Positions 31,614 through 41,141 of a DNA stretch of 64,000 nucleotides are shown here, in pieces. The notes beneath the pieces were generated by a model, which was not told the DNA's origin, did not search any database, and saw only the letters and a program-made list of their open reading frames with translations. The stretch comes from Gemmatimonadota bacterium (lineage in GTDB: Bacteria > Gemmatimonadota > Gemmatimonadetes > Gemmatimonadales > Gemmatimonadaceae), in NCBI GenBank assembly GCA_016719105.1, contig JADKAQ010000046.1, positions 434,001-498,000 on the forward strand. Reading direction: 5' to 3'. The stretch's first letter is position 1, and every line of letters begins with the position of its first letter. Both the position numbers and the translations under genes were made by a program.

Positions 31614-33437
31614 ATGACCGCTTCGACCGACCCGCAGACGCTCGGTGCCCGCGCCGACGCCATCCTCGAGCGCATGACGCTGGCACAGAAGCTCGGGCAG
31701 ATGATGCAGCCCGAGCGCCAGGCCGCCACGCCCGACGACGTGAAGGCTTACCACCTCGGCTCGATCCTGAGCGGGGGCGGCTCGTGCCCGGGTGATAATC
31801 GCCCCGCGGACTGGATCGCCATGAACGACGCGTACTGGGCCGCGTCGATGAGCGACGAGGATGGGCGCACGCCCATTCCGCTCCTGTACGGCGTCGACGC
31901 CATCCACGGCCATGCCAACGTCCTTGGCGCCACCGTCTTCCCCCACAACATCGGGCTCGGCGCCACCAACGATCCAGACCTGCTCGAGCGCATCGCGCAG
32001 GCCACCGCCCGCGAAATCCTCGCCACCGGCGTGGAGTGGACCTTTGCTCCCACGCTCGCCGTCGCGCGCGACCTGCGCTGGGGACGCACGTACGAGAGCT
32101 ACTCCGAGGATCCGGCGCGCGTCGCGAGCTACGCCGCACGCTTCGTTCGGGGGCTGCAGGGCGACCTGGGTCGCGACGGCGTGATCGCCTGCGCCAAGCA
32201 CTGGGTGGGCGACGGCAGGACCGATCAGGGCTTCGACCAGGGAAACACCCTCGTCGACGAGGACGAGCTCACCCGCACGCACATCGCCCCGTACCTCCCG
32301 GCCCTCGCCGAAGGGGTGCTGACGGTCATGGCGTCGTTCAATAGCTGGAACGGCGACAAGTGCCACGGCCACCGCTACCTGCTCACCGACGTCCTCAAGG
32401 GGCGGCTTGGCTTTTCCGGCTTTGTCATCTCGGACTGGGACGGGGTCGACTACCTCGACCCCGACTACGCGACCGCCATCGGCAAGGCGGTGAACGCCGG
32501 CGTCGACATGCTCATGGTCTCGGTGGAGTGGCGCGCCTGCCTCGCGCACCTCACGCGCCTGGTCGCCGATGGCACGATCCCCATGTCGCGCATCGACGAC
32601 GCCGTGCGGCGCATCCTCGTCGTGAAGCACCGGTACGGGCTCTTCGAACGCCCGCGCCCGGCGGACCGTCACTGGTCGCAGCACGACTGCCTTGGCGCCG
32701 CCGAGCATCGCGCGGTGGCGCGTGAGGCGGTGCGGAAGTCACTCGTCCTGCTCAAGCACGAGGGTGGACTCCTCCCCCTCACCCCCAGCGACCGCATCCT
32801 CGTCGCCGGGCGCAACGCCGACAACCGTGGGCACCAGTGCGGCGGCTTCACCGTGGCCTGGCAGGGGACCACGGGGAACGACTTCATCCACGGCGGGACG
32901 TCGATCTGGGAAGGAATCCGCGACGTTGCACCTGGGGCGACGCTCAGCGTCGACGGCTCGGCCGCCGACGCGAGCGCGCACGACGTCGCCCTCGTGGTCA
33001 TCGGCGAGAAGCCGTACGCCGAGGGGATGGGCGACCTGCGCGGCGTGGAGACGATCGGCGCGGGGTCGGCCTTTGGCGGCAAGAACCTGCGACTGCCGCC
33101 CTACGGCGACTCGCTCGAACTGGCGACGCTCCACCCGGAGGAGCTGGCGACGATTCGTGCCATCCGCGCCAAGGGGATCCCCGTGGTGACGGTCCTCGTG
33201 TCGGGGCGCCCGCTGGTGGTGAACGACGAACTCGCCGAGTCGGCGGCCTTCGTCGCGGCCTGGCTCCCCGGGTCGGAGGGAGGCGGAGTCGCCGACGTCC
33301 TGTTCGGCGGCGACGGCTTCCAGGGGACGCTTCCGTTCGCCTGGCCGGCCACGGCCGACGGCGCGACGGCGGAGGCCCGCGACCGCGAGGCGCTGTATCC
33401 TCGCGGCCACGGACTTACCACCGGGCGGACGCGTTAG
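31614..33437 (+). CDS. GH3 beta-glucosidase / exo-1,3(1,4)-beta-glucanase
   Basis: 607 residues, no signal peptide. MTLAQKLGQMMQPERQ, LLYGVDAIHGHANV, FAPTLAVARDLRWGRTYES, CAKHWVGDGRTDQGFDQGN and VISDWDGVDYL (nucleophile Asp, about residue 273) place it in the ExoP/ExoI-like GH3 branch, which has two domains and no fibronectin III tail and often cuts beta-1,3/1,4-glucans from the end. Third and last gene of the plus operon. Its TAG overlaps the TAA of the converging transporter gene by four bases (33434-33437). Confidence 0.93.
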   Translation: MTASTDPQTLGARADAILERMTLAQKLGQMMQPERQAATPDDVKAYHLGSILSGGGSCPGDNRPADWIAMNDAYWAASMSDEDGRTPIPLLYGVDAIHGHANVLGATVFPHNIGLGATNDPDLLERIAQATAREILATGVEWTFAPTLAVARDLRWGRTYESYSEDPARVASYAARFVRGLQGDLGRDGVIACAKHWVGDGRTDQGFDQGNTLVDEDELTRTHIAPYLPALAEGVLTVMASFNSWNGDKCHGHRYLLTDVLKGRLGFSGFVISDWDGVDYLDPDYATAIGKAVNAGVDMLMVSVEWRACLAHLTRLVADGTIPMSRIDDAVRRILVVKHRYGLFERPRPADRHWSQHDCLGAAEHRAVAREAVRKSLVLLKHEGGLLPLTPSDRILVAGRNADNRGHQCGGFTVAWQGTTGNDFIHGGTSIWEGIRDVAPGATLSVDGSAADASAHDVALVVIGEKPYAEGMGDLRGVETIGAGSAFGGKNLRLPPYGDSLELATLHPEELATIRAIRAKGIPVVTVLVSGRPLVVNDELAESAAFVAAWLPGSEGGGVADVLFGGDGFQGTLPFAWPATADGATAEARDREALYPRGHGLTTGRTR

Positions 33438-34981
33438 GCAGTGACCGGCGCCGCCGCCCCGCGACGGCGCTCGAGCTCGGCGCGCACCTCGTGTGCGCGC
33501 TCCTCGGTGATCGGATAGGTCGCGATGGCCCAGATCGCGATGGCCGACGTGATCATCGGGAACCCGACGTCAAAGAGGCGGATGAACACGATGGTCTGCG
33601 CCCACTGCTCCCCCCAGGGGCCACCTGGAAGCCGGTCGCATTGAGCAGGTACCCACCGCCCGCCAGCGCCGCCGCCATGCCGAGCTTCACGACCCACCAG
33701 TAGATCGCCCCGAAGATCCCCTCGCGGCGCTGCCGCGTCTCGAGCTCGTCCACGTCGACCACGTCGGCGATCATCGACCCCATGAGGGTGAAGAGCCCGC
33801 CGAGGCCAAAGGCCGTGAGCGGGACCGGGACGAGGAGCAGCCACGGATGCTGCGGATCGTAGCAGAACCACTTGAGCCCGTACCCACGATCGAGACACCC
33901 GTGGAGATGAAGAAGGCTCGGCGCTTGCCGATCTGCGTGCTGAGCCACGTGATGAACGAGATCACCGCGAAGGTGCTCGCCGCCCCCAGCGTCCCCGAGT
34001 ACCCGGCGTACTTCGCGCCTAGCTCCTGGTTGCCGCCGAACACGTAGTAGATGATCACGTAGAACTGGAACGACGAGATCATGATGAAGCCGTTGAACAC
34101 CAGGAAGGTGGCGATACACAGCTTCATGAACGGGCGCGAGCGCAGCGTGGTGGCAAAGCCCTTGAAGAAGAGGGCACTGTTGCGCTTGAGCCCTTCCCAC
34201 CCGCTCTCGCGCGGCGCCGCACCGTCGACCGGACTCGCGTTCGGCTGGACAAAGCGCTCGCGCAGGAAGATCGCCGGCAGGATGCCGATGGCCATGACGA
34301 CGATCGCGATGGCGATGGCCAGCCCCGACGCCCCCTCCACCGGCGTGGCGAACCACTCCTTCCGGTTCATGATCCAGAGGAACCACGGCGACACCACGTA
34401 GGCCAGCTGGCCGATGAAGTTCTGCACGCCCATGAGGCGGGTGCGCTCGTGGTAGTCGGGGGTGAGCTCGTAGCCTAACGCCACCCACGGCGCGGCGAAG
34501 ATGGTGTAGGCCACGTAGAAGATGATCGAGCCGATGAGGAAGAACCAGAAGTAGTAGTTCTCGCTCCGGCCGGCCGGGAGCTGCCAGAGCGCGGCGTAGA
34601 TCAACCCGCTGGAGATGGCACCGGCGAAGATGTAGGGCCGGCGCCGCCCCCATCGCGACGAGGTGTTGTCGCTGATGTACCCCATCAGCGGATCGGTAAG
34701 CGCATCGCTGATGCGCGGTATCGCCCCAGCAGCCCGACCAACGCCGGGTTCATCCCCAGCCCGAGGTTGAGGACGACGATCATCCCCCCGATCGCCGCCG
34801 CCAGCAGGTTGTTCACGAACGCCCCCATCCCGTACGCCACCTTCTTCGGGAAGGAGATGCGGTCCTCGGGCTTGGTCTCGAACGTCGTGAACGGCTTCGC
34901 CGCATCCTTCGACCCCAGGCGCGCATGCCAGGCCGCGATGGCCGTCTTGATCAGCGCGCCGACCCGCGTGGTGGCGCTCAT
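33434..34981 (-). CDS. GPH-family sugar:cation symporter (three frame breaks)
   Basis: About 516 residues when three single missing bases are restored at short homopolymers: C-run 34724-34727, 33883-33885 and 33610-33615. The pieces read on as ..VGLLGAIPRISDALTDPLMGYISD.., ..FISTGVSIVGYGLKWFCYDP.. and ..GEQWAQTIVFIRLFDVGFP... DALTDPLMGYISD and the R.GRRRPYI loop are signatures of the glycoside-pentoside-hexuronide family (MelB-like, 12 helices). It should import oligosaccharides or glucose across the inner membrane. The ATG shares one base with the GH16 stop. If the breaks are real, the transporter is dead; their position at G/C runs argues for sequence errors. Confidence 0.8.
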
Positions 34982-35766
34982 CAGCGCCGGTACACGCGAA
35001 CCCAGTCCACCAGCATCGACTGCGGGAAGACGGTCGAGCCATCCGGCGGCCCAACGTATCCCCCACCGACCGCCACGTTCAGGATGATGTAGAACGGATG
35101 GTCGTAGACCCAGGCGCCGGGGACGTAGCTGCGCTTGATCTCATGGTAGGTCTGTCCGTCGACCTTCCACTTGATCTGGTCCTCGTCCCACTCGACGGTG
35201 AAGTCGTGGTAGTCGGCGTCGAAACGCGCGCCGTCCAGGAGGTAGCGCCGCGTGAAGCCGTTGATCCCCGAGTAGCCGGGGCCGTGCAGCGTCCCATTCA
35301 CGACGCTGGGCTCCTGCCCCCGGTACTCCATGATGTCGATCTCCCCCGCCTGCGGCCACCCGACCACGTCCTCGTTGGCCCCTAACAGCCAGAAGGCGGG
35401 CCAGATCCCGCGCCCCGACGGCATCTTGATGCGCGCCTCGATGCGCCCGTACTTGAACTCCTGCTTCCCCTGCGTCGTCAGGCGCGCCGAGGTGTAACCA
35501 CTCCCGCGGAACGACTCCTGGCGCGCCGTGATCACCAGGTGCCCGGAACCGTCGAGCGAGGCGTTGCTCGCCCGGTCGGTGTCGAACTCGAGCTGGGCGT
35601 TCCCCCAGTCGGTCCCGACGTCGAAGCGCCAGTTGGACTGGTTAGGCAGTGCCCCGGCGGCGCCGCTGAAGTCATCCTCCCACGCCAGGACCCACGGTCC
35701 ATCCGGTTCGGTGCATCCGACGAGGCCGGCCAATGAAAGGGAGAGCAGCGCGATACGTCTGTTCAT
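34981..35766 (-). CDS. GH16 endo-beta-glucanase (laminarinase-type) lipoprotein
   Basis: 261 residues. The signal ends in SLAGLVGC (Cys18), so it is lipid-anchored and probably surface-exposed or periplasmic. The GH16 active site GEIDIMEYRG (ExDxxE, about residue 141) is intact, preceded by GIWPAFWLLG and followed by NGTLHGPGYSG. This combination is typical of beta-1,3(-1,4)-glucanases. It would cut beta-glucan into oligosaccharides for the two GH3 enzymes. It lies between the ROK repressor and the transporter in the minus operon. Confidence 0.93.
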   Translation of the reverse strand: MNRRIALLSLSLAGLVGCTEPDGPWVLAWEDDFSGAAGALPNQSNWRFDVGTDWGNAQLEFDTDRASNASLDGSGHLVITARQESFRGSGYTSARLTTQGKQEFKYGRIEARIKMPSGRGIWPAFWLLGANEDVVGWPQAGEIDIMEYRGQEPSVVNGTLHGPGYSGINGFTRRYLLDGARFDADYHDFTVEWDEDQIKWKVDGQTYHEIKRSYVPGAWVYDHPFYIILNVAVGGGYVGPPDGSTVFPQSMLVDWVRVYRR

Positions 35767-35789
35767 GGGCCAGCCGGGTGAAGGGCGCG

Positions 35790-37058
35790 CTACCGCGCGC
35801 CGATGGTTGGAAAGAGCCGCGGGTCGCCCAGCGCGGCCTCGAGCACGATCGTCGCCGCGCCGATGGCGATGGAGCGCGGCCCAAGGGCACTGGTCATGAT
35901 CTCCGATGCGGCCACCGAACTCACGAAGGTCCGGCGCAGCACCGTCTCGCGCAGGGGGACAAGCAGGCGTTCACCCAGGCGCGCAATGCCGCCGCCGATG
36001 ATCACCGCCCCCGGGTTCATCAGGTTCAACACGCCCGCCACCGCGATCCCCAGGTAATCGGCCGCCGTGCTGATCACGTGAATCGCCAGCGGATCGTCGG
36101 CGAGCGCGGCGTTCTCGATGGCGTCGATCGTCAGCGCCCCCTGGTGCAGGACGCTCGTGGGGTATTCGGGGAGGAGCTGGCGCGCGCGCTTCACCAGCGA
36201 ACTCGCCCCAACGAAGGTCTGCAGGCAACCACGGTTGCCGCAGTCACACGGGTCGCCGGAGAGATCGATGGCCATGTGCCCGATCTCGCCCGCCACCCCG
36301 CTGGCGCCACGGGCGATGCGCCCGCCCACCATGTGACCGGCGCCGACGCCGGTGGCCACCTTGATGTACGTGAAGTCGTCGAAGCCGCGCCCCGCCCCCC
36401 ACCACCGCTCGGCCACGGCGCCCAGGTTGGCGTCGTTGTCGATGAAGATCGGGGCACCGAAACGAGCGCCTAACGCCTCGAAGCCCGCGCGCCCCTTCCA
36501 CGCGGGAAGGACGTGCGTGGAGAATCGATCCTGGTGGCGCGGGTCGACCGGACAGGGCACGGCGATGCCGATCCCCACCAGGCGCGCCGGATCGCCGCCC
36601 CAGCTCCGCAGGCACTCCGCGCAGAACTCGGCGATGAGGGCGCGCGTTCCCTCGGGATCGCTGCGCACCGGGAAGGGGCGATTCTCCCACGCCAGCACGC
36701 GCCCGCGCAGGTCGGTGAGCGCCACGGAGACGTGCGTCGCCCCCATGTCGACGCCGAGGATGACGCACGCGTCGTCCTGGAACTCGAGCACGATGGGGCG
36801 ACGCCCGCCGCTCGACGCCCCTTCGCCGGCTTCGTCCACCAGCCGCGTGGCCAGGAGCTCCGTGACCACCTCGGACACCGTGGAGCGCGAGAGCCCGGTG
36901 CGCCGCGCGATGTCGGCTCGGGAGATCGCCCGCTCGTCCCAGATGAGCCGCAGCACCGAGTCGGCGAGCGAGGGCGGACGTGTCACATCGGCGCGCCACG
37001 GCGCCACTTCAGGCTGGACTACCCCCGTCACCTTCGATTTCCACGGCTCGTCGAGCAT
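35790..37058 (-). CDS. ROK-family transcriptional repressor of the beta-glucan locus
   Basis: 422 residues from the ATG at 37058, which has GGAGGG six bases upstream and lies 19 bases after the preceding stop. The N-terminal winged helix (about 30-95: SVLRLIWDERAISRADIARRTGLSRSTVSEVV) binds DNA. The ROK sugar-kinase fold follows, with ILGVDMGATHVSVALTD, IDNDANLGAVAE, and the zinc-type signature GEIGHMAIDLSG.PCDCGNRGCLQ. Such NagC/XylR-type proteins are repressors released by a sugar or glucoside. The matching 9-7-9 inverted repeats at 26163-26187 and 39597-39621 are its probable operators; since it lies in the minus operon, it would also control itself. Confidence 0.93.
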   Translation of the reverse strand: MLDEPWKSKVTGVVQPEVAPWRADVTRPPSLADSVLRLIWDERAISRADIARRTGLSRSTVSEVVTELLATRLVDEAGEGASSGGRRPIVLEFQDDACVILGVDMGATHVSVALTDLRGRVLAWENRPFPVRSDPEGTRALIAEFCAECLRSWGGDPARLVGIGIAVPCPVDPRHQDRFSTHVLPAWKGRAGFEALGARFGAPIFIDNDANLGAVAERWWGAGRGFDDFTYIKVATGVGAGHMVGGRIARGASGVAGEIGHMAIDLSGDPCDCGNRGCLQTFVGASSLVKRARQLLPEYPTSVLHQGALTIDAIENAALADDPLAIHVISTAADYLGIAVAGVLNLMNPGAVIIGGGIARLGERLLVPLRETVLRRTFVSSVAASEIMTSALGPRSIAIGAATIVLEAALGDPRLFPTIGAR

Positions 37059-37077
37059 GCCGCCCTCCAGGTCGATG

Positions 37078-39528
37078 TCACTTGTGCAGGAGCACATTGT
37101 CGACATAGACCGTAGGGAGATCACCCGCGATGATCAACTGTGCCAGGTGCCCCTTTGTCGTCAGGCCAGCGAAAACGGAGAGGGGGATGTCAAAGCGGAC
37201 CCAGCTCCCGGAGGTGAGCGAGGGGGTGGTGGTGCGGCTGAAGACCGGCTCGTGCTCCACGTCGTCGCCGCCACCAAAGACCCCGTTCGCCCCGAAATCG
37301 ACGAGCTTGACCTTGAAAACCTTGGGCGCGTCGGTCGGGGAGGGGGTCCACAGGTCGAACGAGAAGTGGGTCATCGCCGAGGCGTTGACCGGCGCCGAGG
37401 TGAACTCGATCCCGGCGAAGACGAGGTTCGTGTACTTCTTCACGTCGTCGCCCGCGATCTTCACGTCGGCCAGGTCGGCCTGGTCCCAGCCAGCCGACCA
37501 CGTGTCGACGGTGACGTTGGGATAGGCGTTGCTGAAGAGCGAGATGACGTCGGCCGCGGCCCACGTCGGGGCCGGAGCCGCCGTAACCGGCGCGGTGAGC
37601 GTGCCCGACGCCGAGAAGTAGATGTTGTCGACGAAGAAGGTCTTGAGGTCGCCCACCAGGATCATCTGGGCCAGGTGCGCCCGCGCCTTGAGCCCCGTGA
37701 AGGCCGCCAGCGGGATGTCGATCCCCACCCAGCTCCCCGTCGCCAGCGGCGGCGTGGACGACGCGGTGACCGAGTACTCGTGCTCCGAGTCGTCGCCGCC
37801 ATCGAACGTCCCGTTCGGCCCGAAGTCGACCAGCTTGATGCGGAACGACTTGGGCAGCGTCGTCGGGTCGGGGGTCCACAGGTCCATGTGGAGCGTCGTC
37901 ATCGCCGTCGCATCAATCGGCTTCGAGGTGAACTCGATCCCGACGAAGACGACGTTGCTGTACTTCTTGGTGTCGTTGCCCGCGATCTTCACGTCCTCGA
38001 CATCGGCCACGTCCCACGGCGCCGACCAGGTGTCGACCTGCGCGTTGGGATAGGCGTTGCTGTAGAGCGAGATGACGTTCCCCGCCGGGGCGGCCGGCGT
38101 CGGCGCTGCGGTAGGCGGCGACGTGGGGACCGGGACGCGGTAGAAGTAGACGTTGTCGACGTAGATGGTCGGGCTCGACCCGGAGATGATCATCTGCGCG
38201 AGGTGCCCCTTCCCCGTGAGCCCGGTGAACAGCGCCATCGGGATGTCGAGCGAGTTCCACGCCCCGGTTCCGACCGCGGGGGTCGAGGTGCGCGACAGCG
38301 TGATCTCGTGCTCGGAATCGTCACCACCACCGAAGACGCCGTTGGCGCCGAAGTCGACCAGCTTGACCTTGAACGCCCCCGCATCCTGCGTCCACAGGTC
38401 GATGTGGAGCAGCGTGCTCGCCGCGGCGTTCACCGTCTTCGAGGTGAACTCGATGCCGGCGTAGGAAAGCTTGCTGTACTTCTTGGCCGCATTCCCTCCC
38501 ACCTGGACGTCGGCCACGTCGGCCACGTCCCAGCTGGCCGACCAGGTGTCGACCTGCGCGTTGGGATAGGCATCGCTGAAGAGCGAGATGACGTCGGCCG
38601 CCGGACGCGTGGGCGTCGGCGCGGCCGCGGTGGGTGGTGCCGCCGCGGTGAGGGCAACCGAGCCGCTGGCGGTGGTCGCGCCGAGCGTGGCGCTCACCGT
38701 CGACGTCCCCGCACCGACCACCTGGATCGAGCCGTCAGCCGCAACCTTGGCCACCGACTCGTTGGACGACTTGAAGGTGAAGTACGCCGGCGACGCGTCG
38801 ACCGTGACGTCGCTGCCGCCGACGTCGAAGGTGACCGTGGTCCCGGAGATCTTGAAGCTCGCCCCGACCTCGTCGTTCAGCGTCTGCGAGGCGATGGCCG
38901 GGCGCGGGTTGCGCAGGGTCGCGACGTTCTCGTACTGGATTTCATCGAACCAGATGGTGTAGCCGGCGCCGTTCTCCGCTCCTTCGGCAAAGAAAAAGGC
39001 GCCGCGCTCGCGCTCGAGCTTGGACGCCAGGGGGATGGGAATGACGTACTTCTTCCAGGCGGTCGTGAGCTGCAACCCCGCCACCTGCGCCGTGAACTGC
39101 GACGTCCCGGAGTTGTCGTTCCCGAGCCCGACCACGTCGATCTTGCCGGCGATGCTCCCCTTGGCCCAGAAGGTCAGGGCGTTGTAGCCAGTAAGGTCGC
39201 GCGCCACGTTGGCCACGAAGGCCCCGCCCGCATATCCCCCCGACGCGTCGCCGGGAGCCGGGACGGTCACCTTGAGCGCGGCACTCCCACGCAGGCGCGT
39301 CTCGGGATCGATCTGGACCGCATCGAGCTTGGAGCCCCCGAAGGCCTGGAACGAGGCCGCGACGTAGGTATCGGAGAAGACCGCGCTCTGCGTCGGGAAC
39401 GACGCCGGCTCCAGCGTATCGAGGTCACGGCTGCAGGCGGAGGCCGAGAGGGCGGCCCCGACGAAAGCCACGATCGAGCGGGCGGAGGTTCGCGAAAGCC
39501 GCGGAAGCCGCAGAAGCAGCGCAGACAT
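37078..39528 (-). CDS. triple-module beta-glucan-binding lipoprotein
   Basis: 816 residues; GGAG lies seven bases before the ATG. The signal ends in ALSASAC. The N-terminal part (about 45-225) looks like a carbohydrate-binding jelly roll (..LRGSAALKVTVPAPGDASGGYAGG.., WFDEIQYENV) and is followed by a Big2-like domain. Then come three tandem copies of a module of about 160 residues starting DVISLFSDAYPNAQVDTWSA and ending ..YVDNVYF, separated by Thr/Pro/Ala linkers. The same module follows or accompanies GH16 laminarinases in Bacteroidota (recalled), so it probably binds beta-1,3-glucan at the cell surface. First gene of the minus operon. Confidence 0.87.
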   Translation of the reverse strand: MSALLLRLPRLSRTSARSIVAFVGAALSASACSRDLDTLEPASFPTQSAVFSDTYVAASFQAFGGSKLDAVQIDPETRLRGSAALKVTVPAPGDASGGYAGGAFVANVARDLTGYNALTFWAKGSIAGKIDVVGLGNDNSGTSQFTAQVAGLQLTTAWKKYVIPIPLASKLERERGAFFFAEGAENGAGYTIWFDEIQYENVATLRNPRPAIASQTLNDEVGASFKISGTTVTFDVGGSDVTVDASPAYFTFKSSNESVAKVAADGSIQVVGAGTSTVSATLGATTASGSVALTAAAPPTAAAPTPTRPAADVISLFSDAYPNAQVDTWSASWDVADVADVQVGGNAAKKYSKLSYAGIEFTSKTVNAAASTLLHIDLWTQDAGAFKVKLVDFGANGVFGGGDDSEHEITLSRTSTPAVGTGAWNSLDIPMALFTGLTGKGHLAQMIISGSSPTIYVDNVYFYRVPVPTSPPTAAPTPAAPAGNVISLYSNAYPNAQVDTWSAPWDVADVEDVKIAGNDTKKYSNVVFVGIEFTSKPIDATAMTTLHMDLWTPDPTTLPKSFRIKLVDFGPNGTFDGGDDSEHEYSVTASSTPPLATGSWVGIDIPLAAFTGLKARAHLAQMILVGDLKTFFVDNIYFSASGTLTAPVTAAPAPTWAAADVISLFSNAYPNVTVDTWSAGWDQADLADVKIAGDDVKKYTNLVFAGIEFTSAPVNASAMTHFSFDLWTPSPTDAPKVFKVKLVDFGANGVFGGGDDVEHEPVFSRTTTPSLTSGSWVRFDIPLSVFAGLTTKGHLAQLIIAGDLPTVYVDNVLLHK

Positions 39529-39596
39529 CTGATCGCTCCGATGGGAAGCGGAGATCCCGGGCCGAGGAAAGTCCCCTCATGGGCGGCGGCGCCCGG

Positions 39597-39647
39597 GCTT
39601 TGTTTGCCGCGCGAACAAAGTATGCGGACGACGGGACGATGTGTCAA
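39597..39647 (-). promoter_or_regulatory. promoter and ROK-type operator of the beta-glucan minus operon
   Basis: On the minus strand TTGACA (39642-39647), 17 bases, CATACT (39619-39624). GAACAAAGT (39613-39621) pairs with GCTTTGTTT (39597-39605) across 7 bases, with two mismatches to the perfect copy at 26163-26187. The half-site overlaps the -10 hexamer, as at the other promoter. A leader of about 80 bases leads to the ATG at 39528. Confidence 0.78.
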
Positions 39648-39690
39648 GAAGATCTGTCGCACACCACTCGGCCGAAACGCCGCGGCGCTG

Positions 39691-39728
39691 GAAAAACAAC
39701 GAGGGGCGCCTCGACGGCGCCCCTCGTT
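39691..39728 (-). terminator. intrinsic terminator of the amidohydrolase gene
   Basis: AACGAGGGGCGCC (39698-39710) pairs perfectly with GGCGCCCCTCGTT (39716-39728) around a 5-base loop. Read on the minus strand, the hairpin is followed by GTTTTTC. It lies 66 bases after the stop at 39794. Confidence 0.85.
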
Positions 39729-39793
39729 CGTCATCCCGCGACGGCCACGTCGCGGAGCACCCTCGCGCGTGGCCCGAGCCTCGCCCGAGCGCG

Positions 39794-41014
39794 CTACTTC
39801 GGCCACCCTCCCTGCGGAAGCCCACCGGTGATGCGCAGGGCGTTCCCGAAGTAGACCTTCTTCAGCACTGCATCCGGCAGGTCGATCCCGTACAGCTTCC
39901 AGAAGGCGTGGTACGGACGGTAGTAGTCGAAGTAGTCGTCGCGCGTCTCGAAGACGCGCCAGTAGTACGGGTACTCCTCGGGCTGGAACGAGTCCTTCCC
40001 GAAGAGGATGCGATCCTGGTACTTGATGAAGAAGTCGTGCGCGGCGCGCGGCTGGCGGCCGATGTCGTAGAGCACCGCGCCCACTTCGGTGTGCAGGTTG
40101 GGGTTGGCGTCGAACATCTTCCCCAGTCTCGCCAAGTCGTTGGCGTGCCACCCCATGTGCGCGATCACGAAGGTTGTCTTGGGGTTCCGCTTGACCAGGT
40201 TGTCACGCTCGGTCATCAGCGTCTCGAACGACGGGTACTGCTCCGCCGGATAGCGCCGACCGGGGAACAACGCGAGCTCGAGCCAGCGCTCGTTGTTGTA
40301 GTCGATCGTCTCCCAGAACTCCTGCGGGTCGGCCGTGTGGATGAAGACGGGGAGCTTGAGGCGCGCGGCGGCCTGCCAGACCGGGTCGAGCTCGGGGTCG
40401 TCGATCGTGAGGCGCGAGCCGTCGCCCTTCTTCGTGGAGAGGCCGAGCCCCTTGCCGATCTCGCCGATGCCGACCGCACCAGCTGCAACGTCGGCCTCGA
40501 GCTGCGCCACCGCCTTCTCAGCCCACCCGGGCCCGACGTTGCGAAAGTCGATTCCGGTGAGGAAGCGCACGCGATCCTTCATGCGCGGCGACCCCTGCAC
40601 GAGCGCCGCCTGCCGCTTGAGCGCTTCGCCCGAGACGTTGTTGGCTGCCACCATCCCCCGCACGTTGAGCGCGTCGAGCGCGTCGGCGAGTTCGTTGAGC
40701 CCGTCGGCGGAGCCGAGCTGCGACGTGGGGTGACCGTGATAGTCGATCGCCGGGAACTTCGCCTTGGGCACCGTGTGCGCCGGCGCCTTAAGCGTGTTGC
40801 GCGGGCGGTAGTCGACGATGCTGGGAGCCGGCATCGTCGGCGCCTGGCAGTTACGCGGCCGCACCTCGGTCATTCCCGGCGGACACTGCTCCCCCGGCTG
40901 GATCTGCGTCCCGCCGCGCCCCTGCCCGCCTTGGGCGTGCGCGAGAGCGGGGAGGGTCAATAGCGAGGCGACAACAGGGACGAAGCGGACGAAACGACCA
41001 AACACAGGGCGCAT
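39794..41014 (-). CDS. exported amidohydrolase-family (amidohydro_2-like) TIM-barrel enzyme
   Basis: 406 residues from the ATG at 41014; a GTG four codons earlier is less likely. The signal peptide ends near LPALAHAQG. FPAIDYHGHPTS carries a metal-binding HxH, with later KLPVFIHTADP and TFVIAHMGWHANDL, and LFGKDSF near the end, as in amidohydrolase_2/decarboxylase-like enzymes. The N-terminal CPPGMTEVRPRNCQ segment is a small Cys-pair tail of unknown use. The substrate is unknown. It is monocistronic: a strong terminator follows, and the beta-glucan promoter region lies beyond it. Confidence 0.83.
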   Translation of the reverse strand: MRPVFGRFVRFVPVVASLLTLPALAHAQGGQGRGGTQIQPGEQCPPGMTEVRPRNCQAPTMPAPSIVDYRPRNTLKAPAHTVPKAKFPAIDYHGHPTSQLGSADGLNELADALDALNVRGMVAANNVSGEALKRQAALVQGSPRMKDRVRFLTGIDFRNVGPGWAEKAVAQLEADVAAGAVGIGEIGKGLGLSTKKGDGSRLTIDDPELDPVWQAAARLKLPVFIHTADPQEFWETIDYNNERWLELALFPGRRYPAEQYPSFETLMTERDNLVKRNPKTTFVIAHMGWHANDLARLGKMFDANPNLHTEVGAVLYDIGRQPRAAHDFFIKYQDRILFGKDSFQPEEYPYYWRVFETRDDYFDYYRPYHAFWKLYGIDLPDAVLKKVYFGNALRITGGLPQGGWPK

Positions 41015-41141
41015 GACAGAATCCACACGGGTGAGGGCGGGAAATCTGTACCCGCGCGCGTCCCCTCGCGATCCGTGATGCGCCCTCGTTCGATGTGAGC
41101 GTCGGCGTGGCGCCAGCCAGGCGCCGACGAGGCGGCGGCCG

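Noticed and set aside
36352..39831. Plus-strand open frame of over 1100 codons across the ROK and glucan-binding genes
   Set aside because: It is the antisense of two well-supported genes; its product is low-complexity Arg/Gly/Asp-rich, as expected for a GC-rich shadow.
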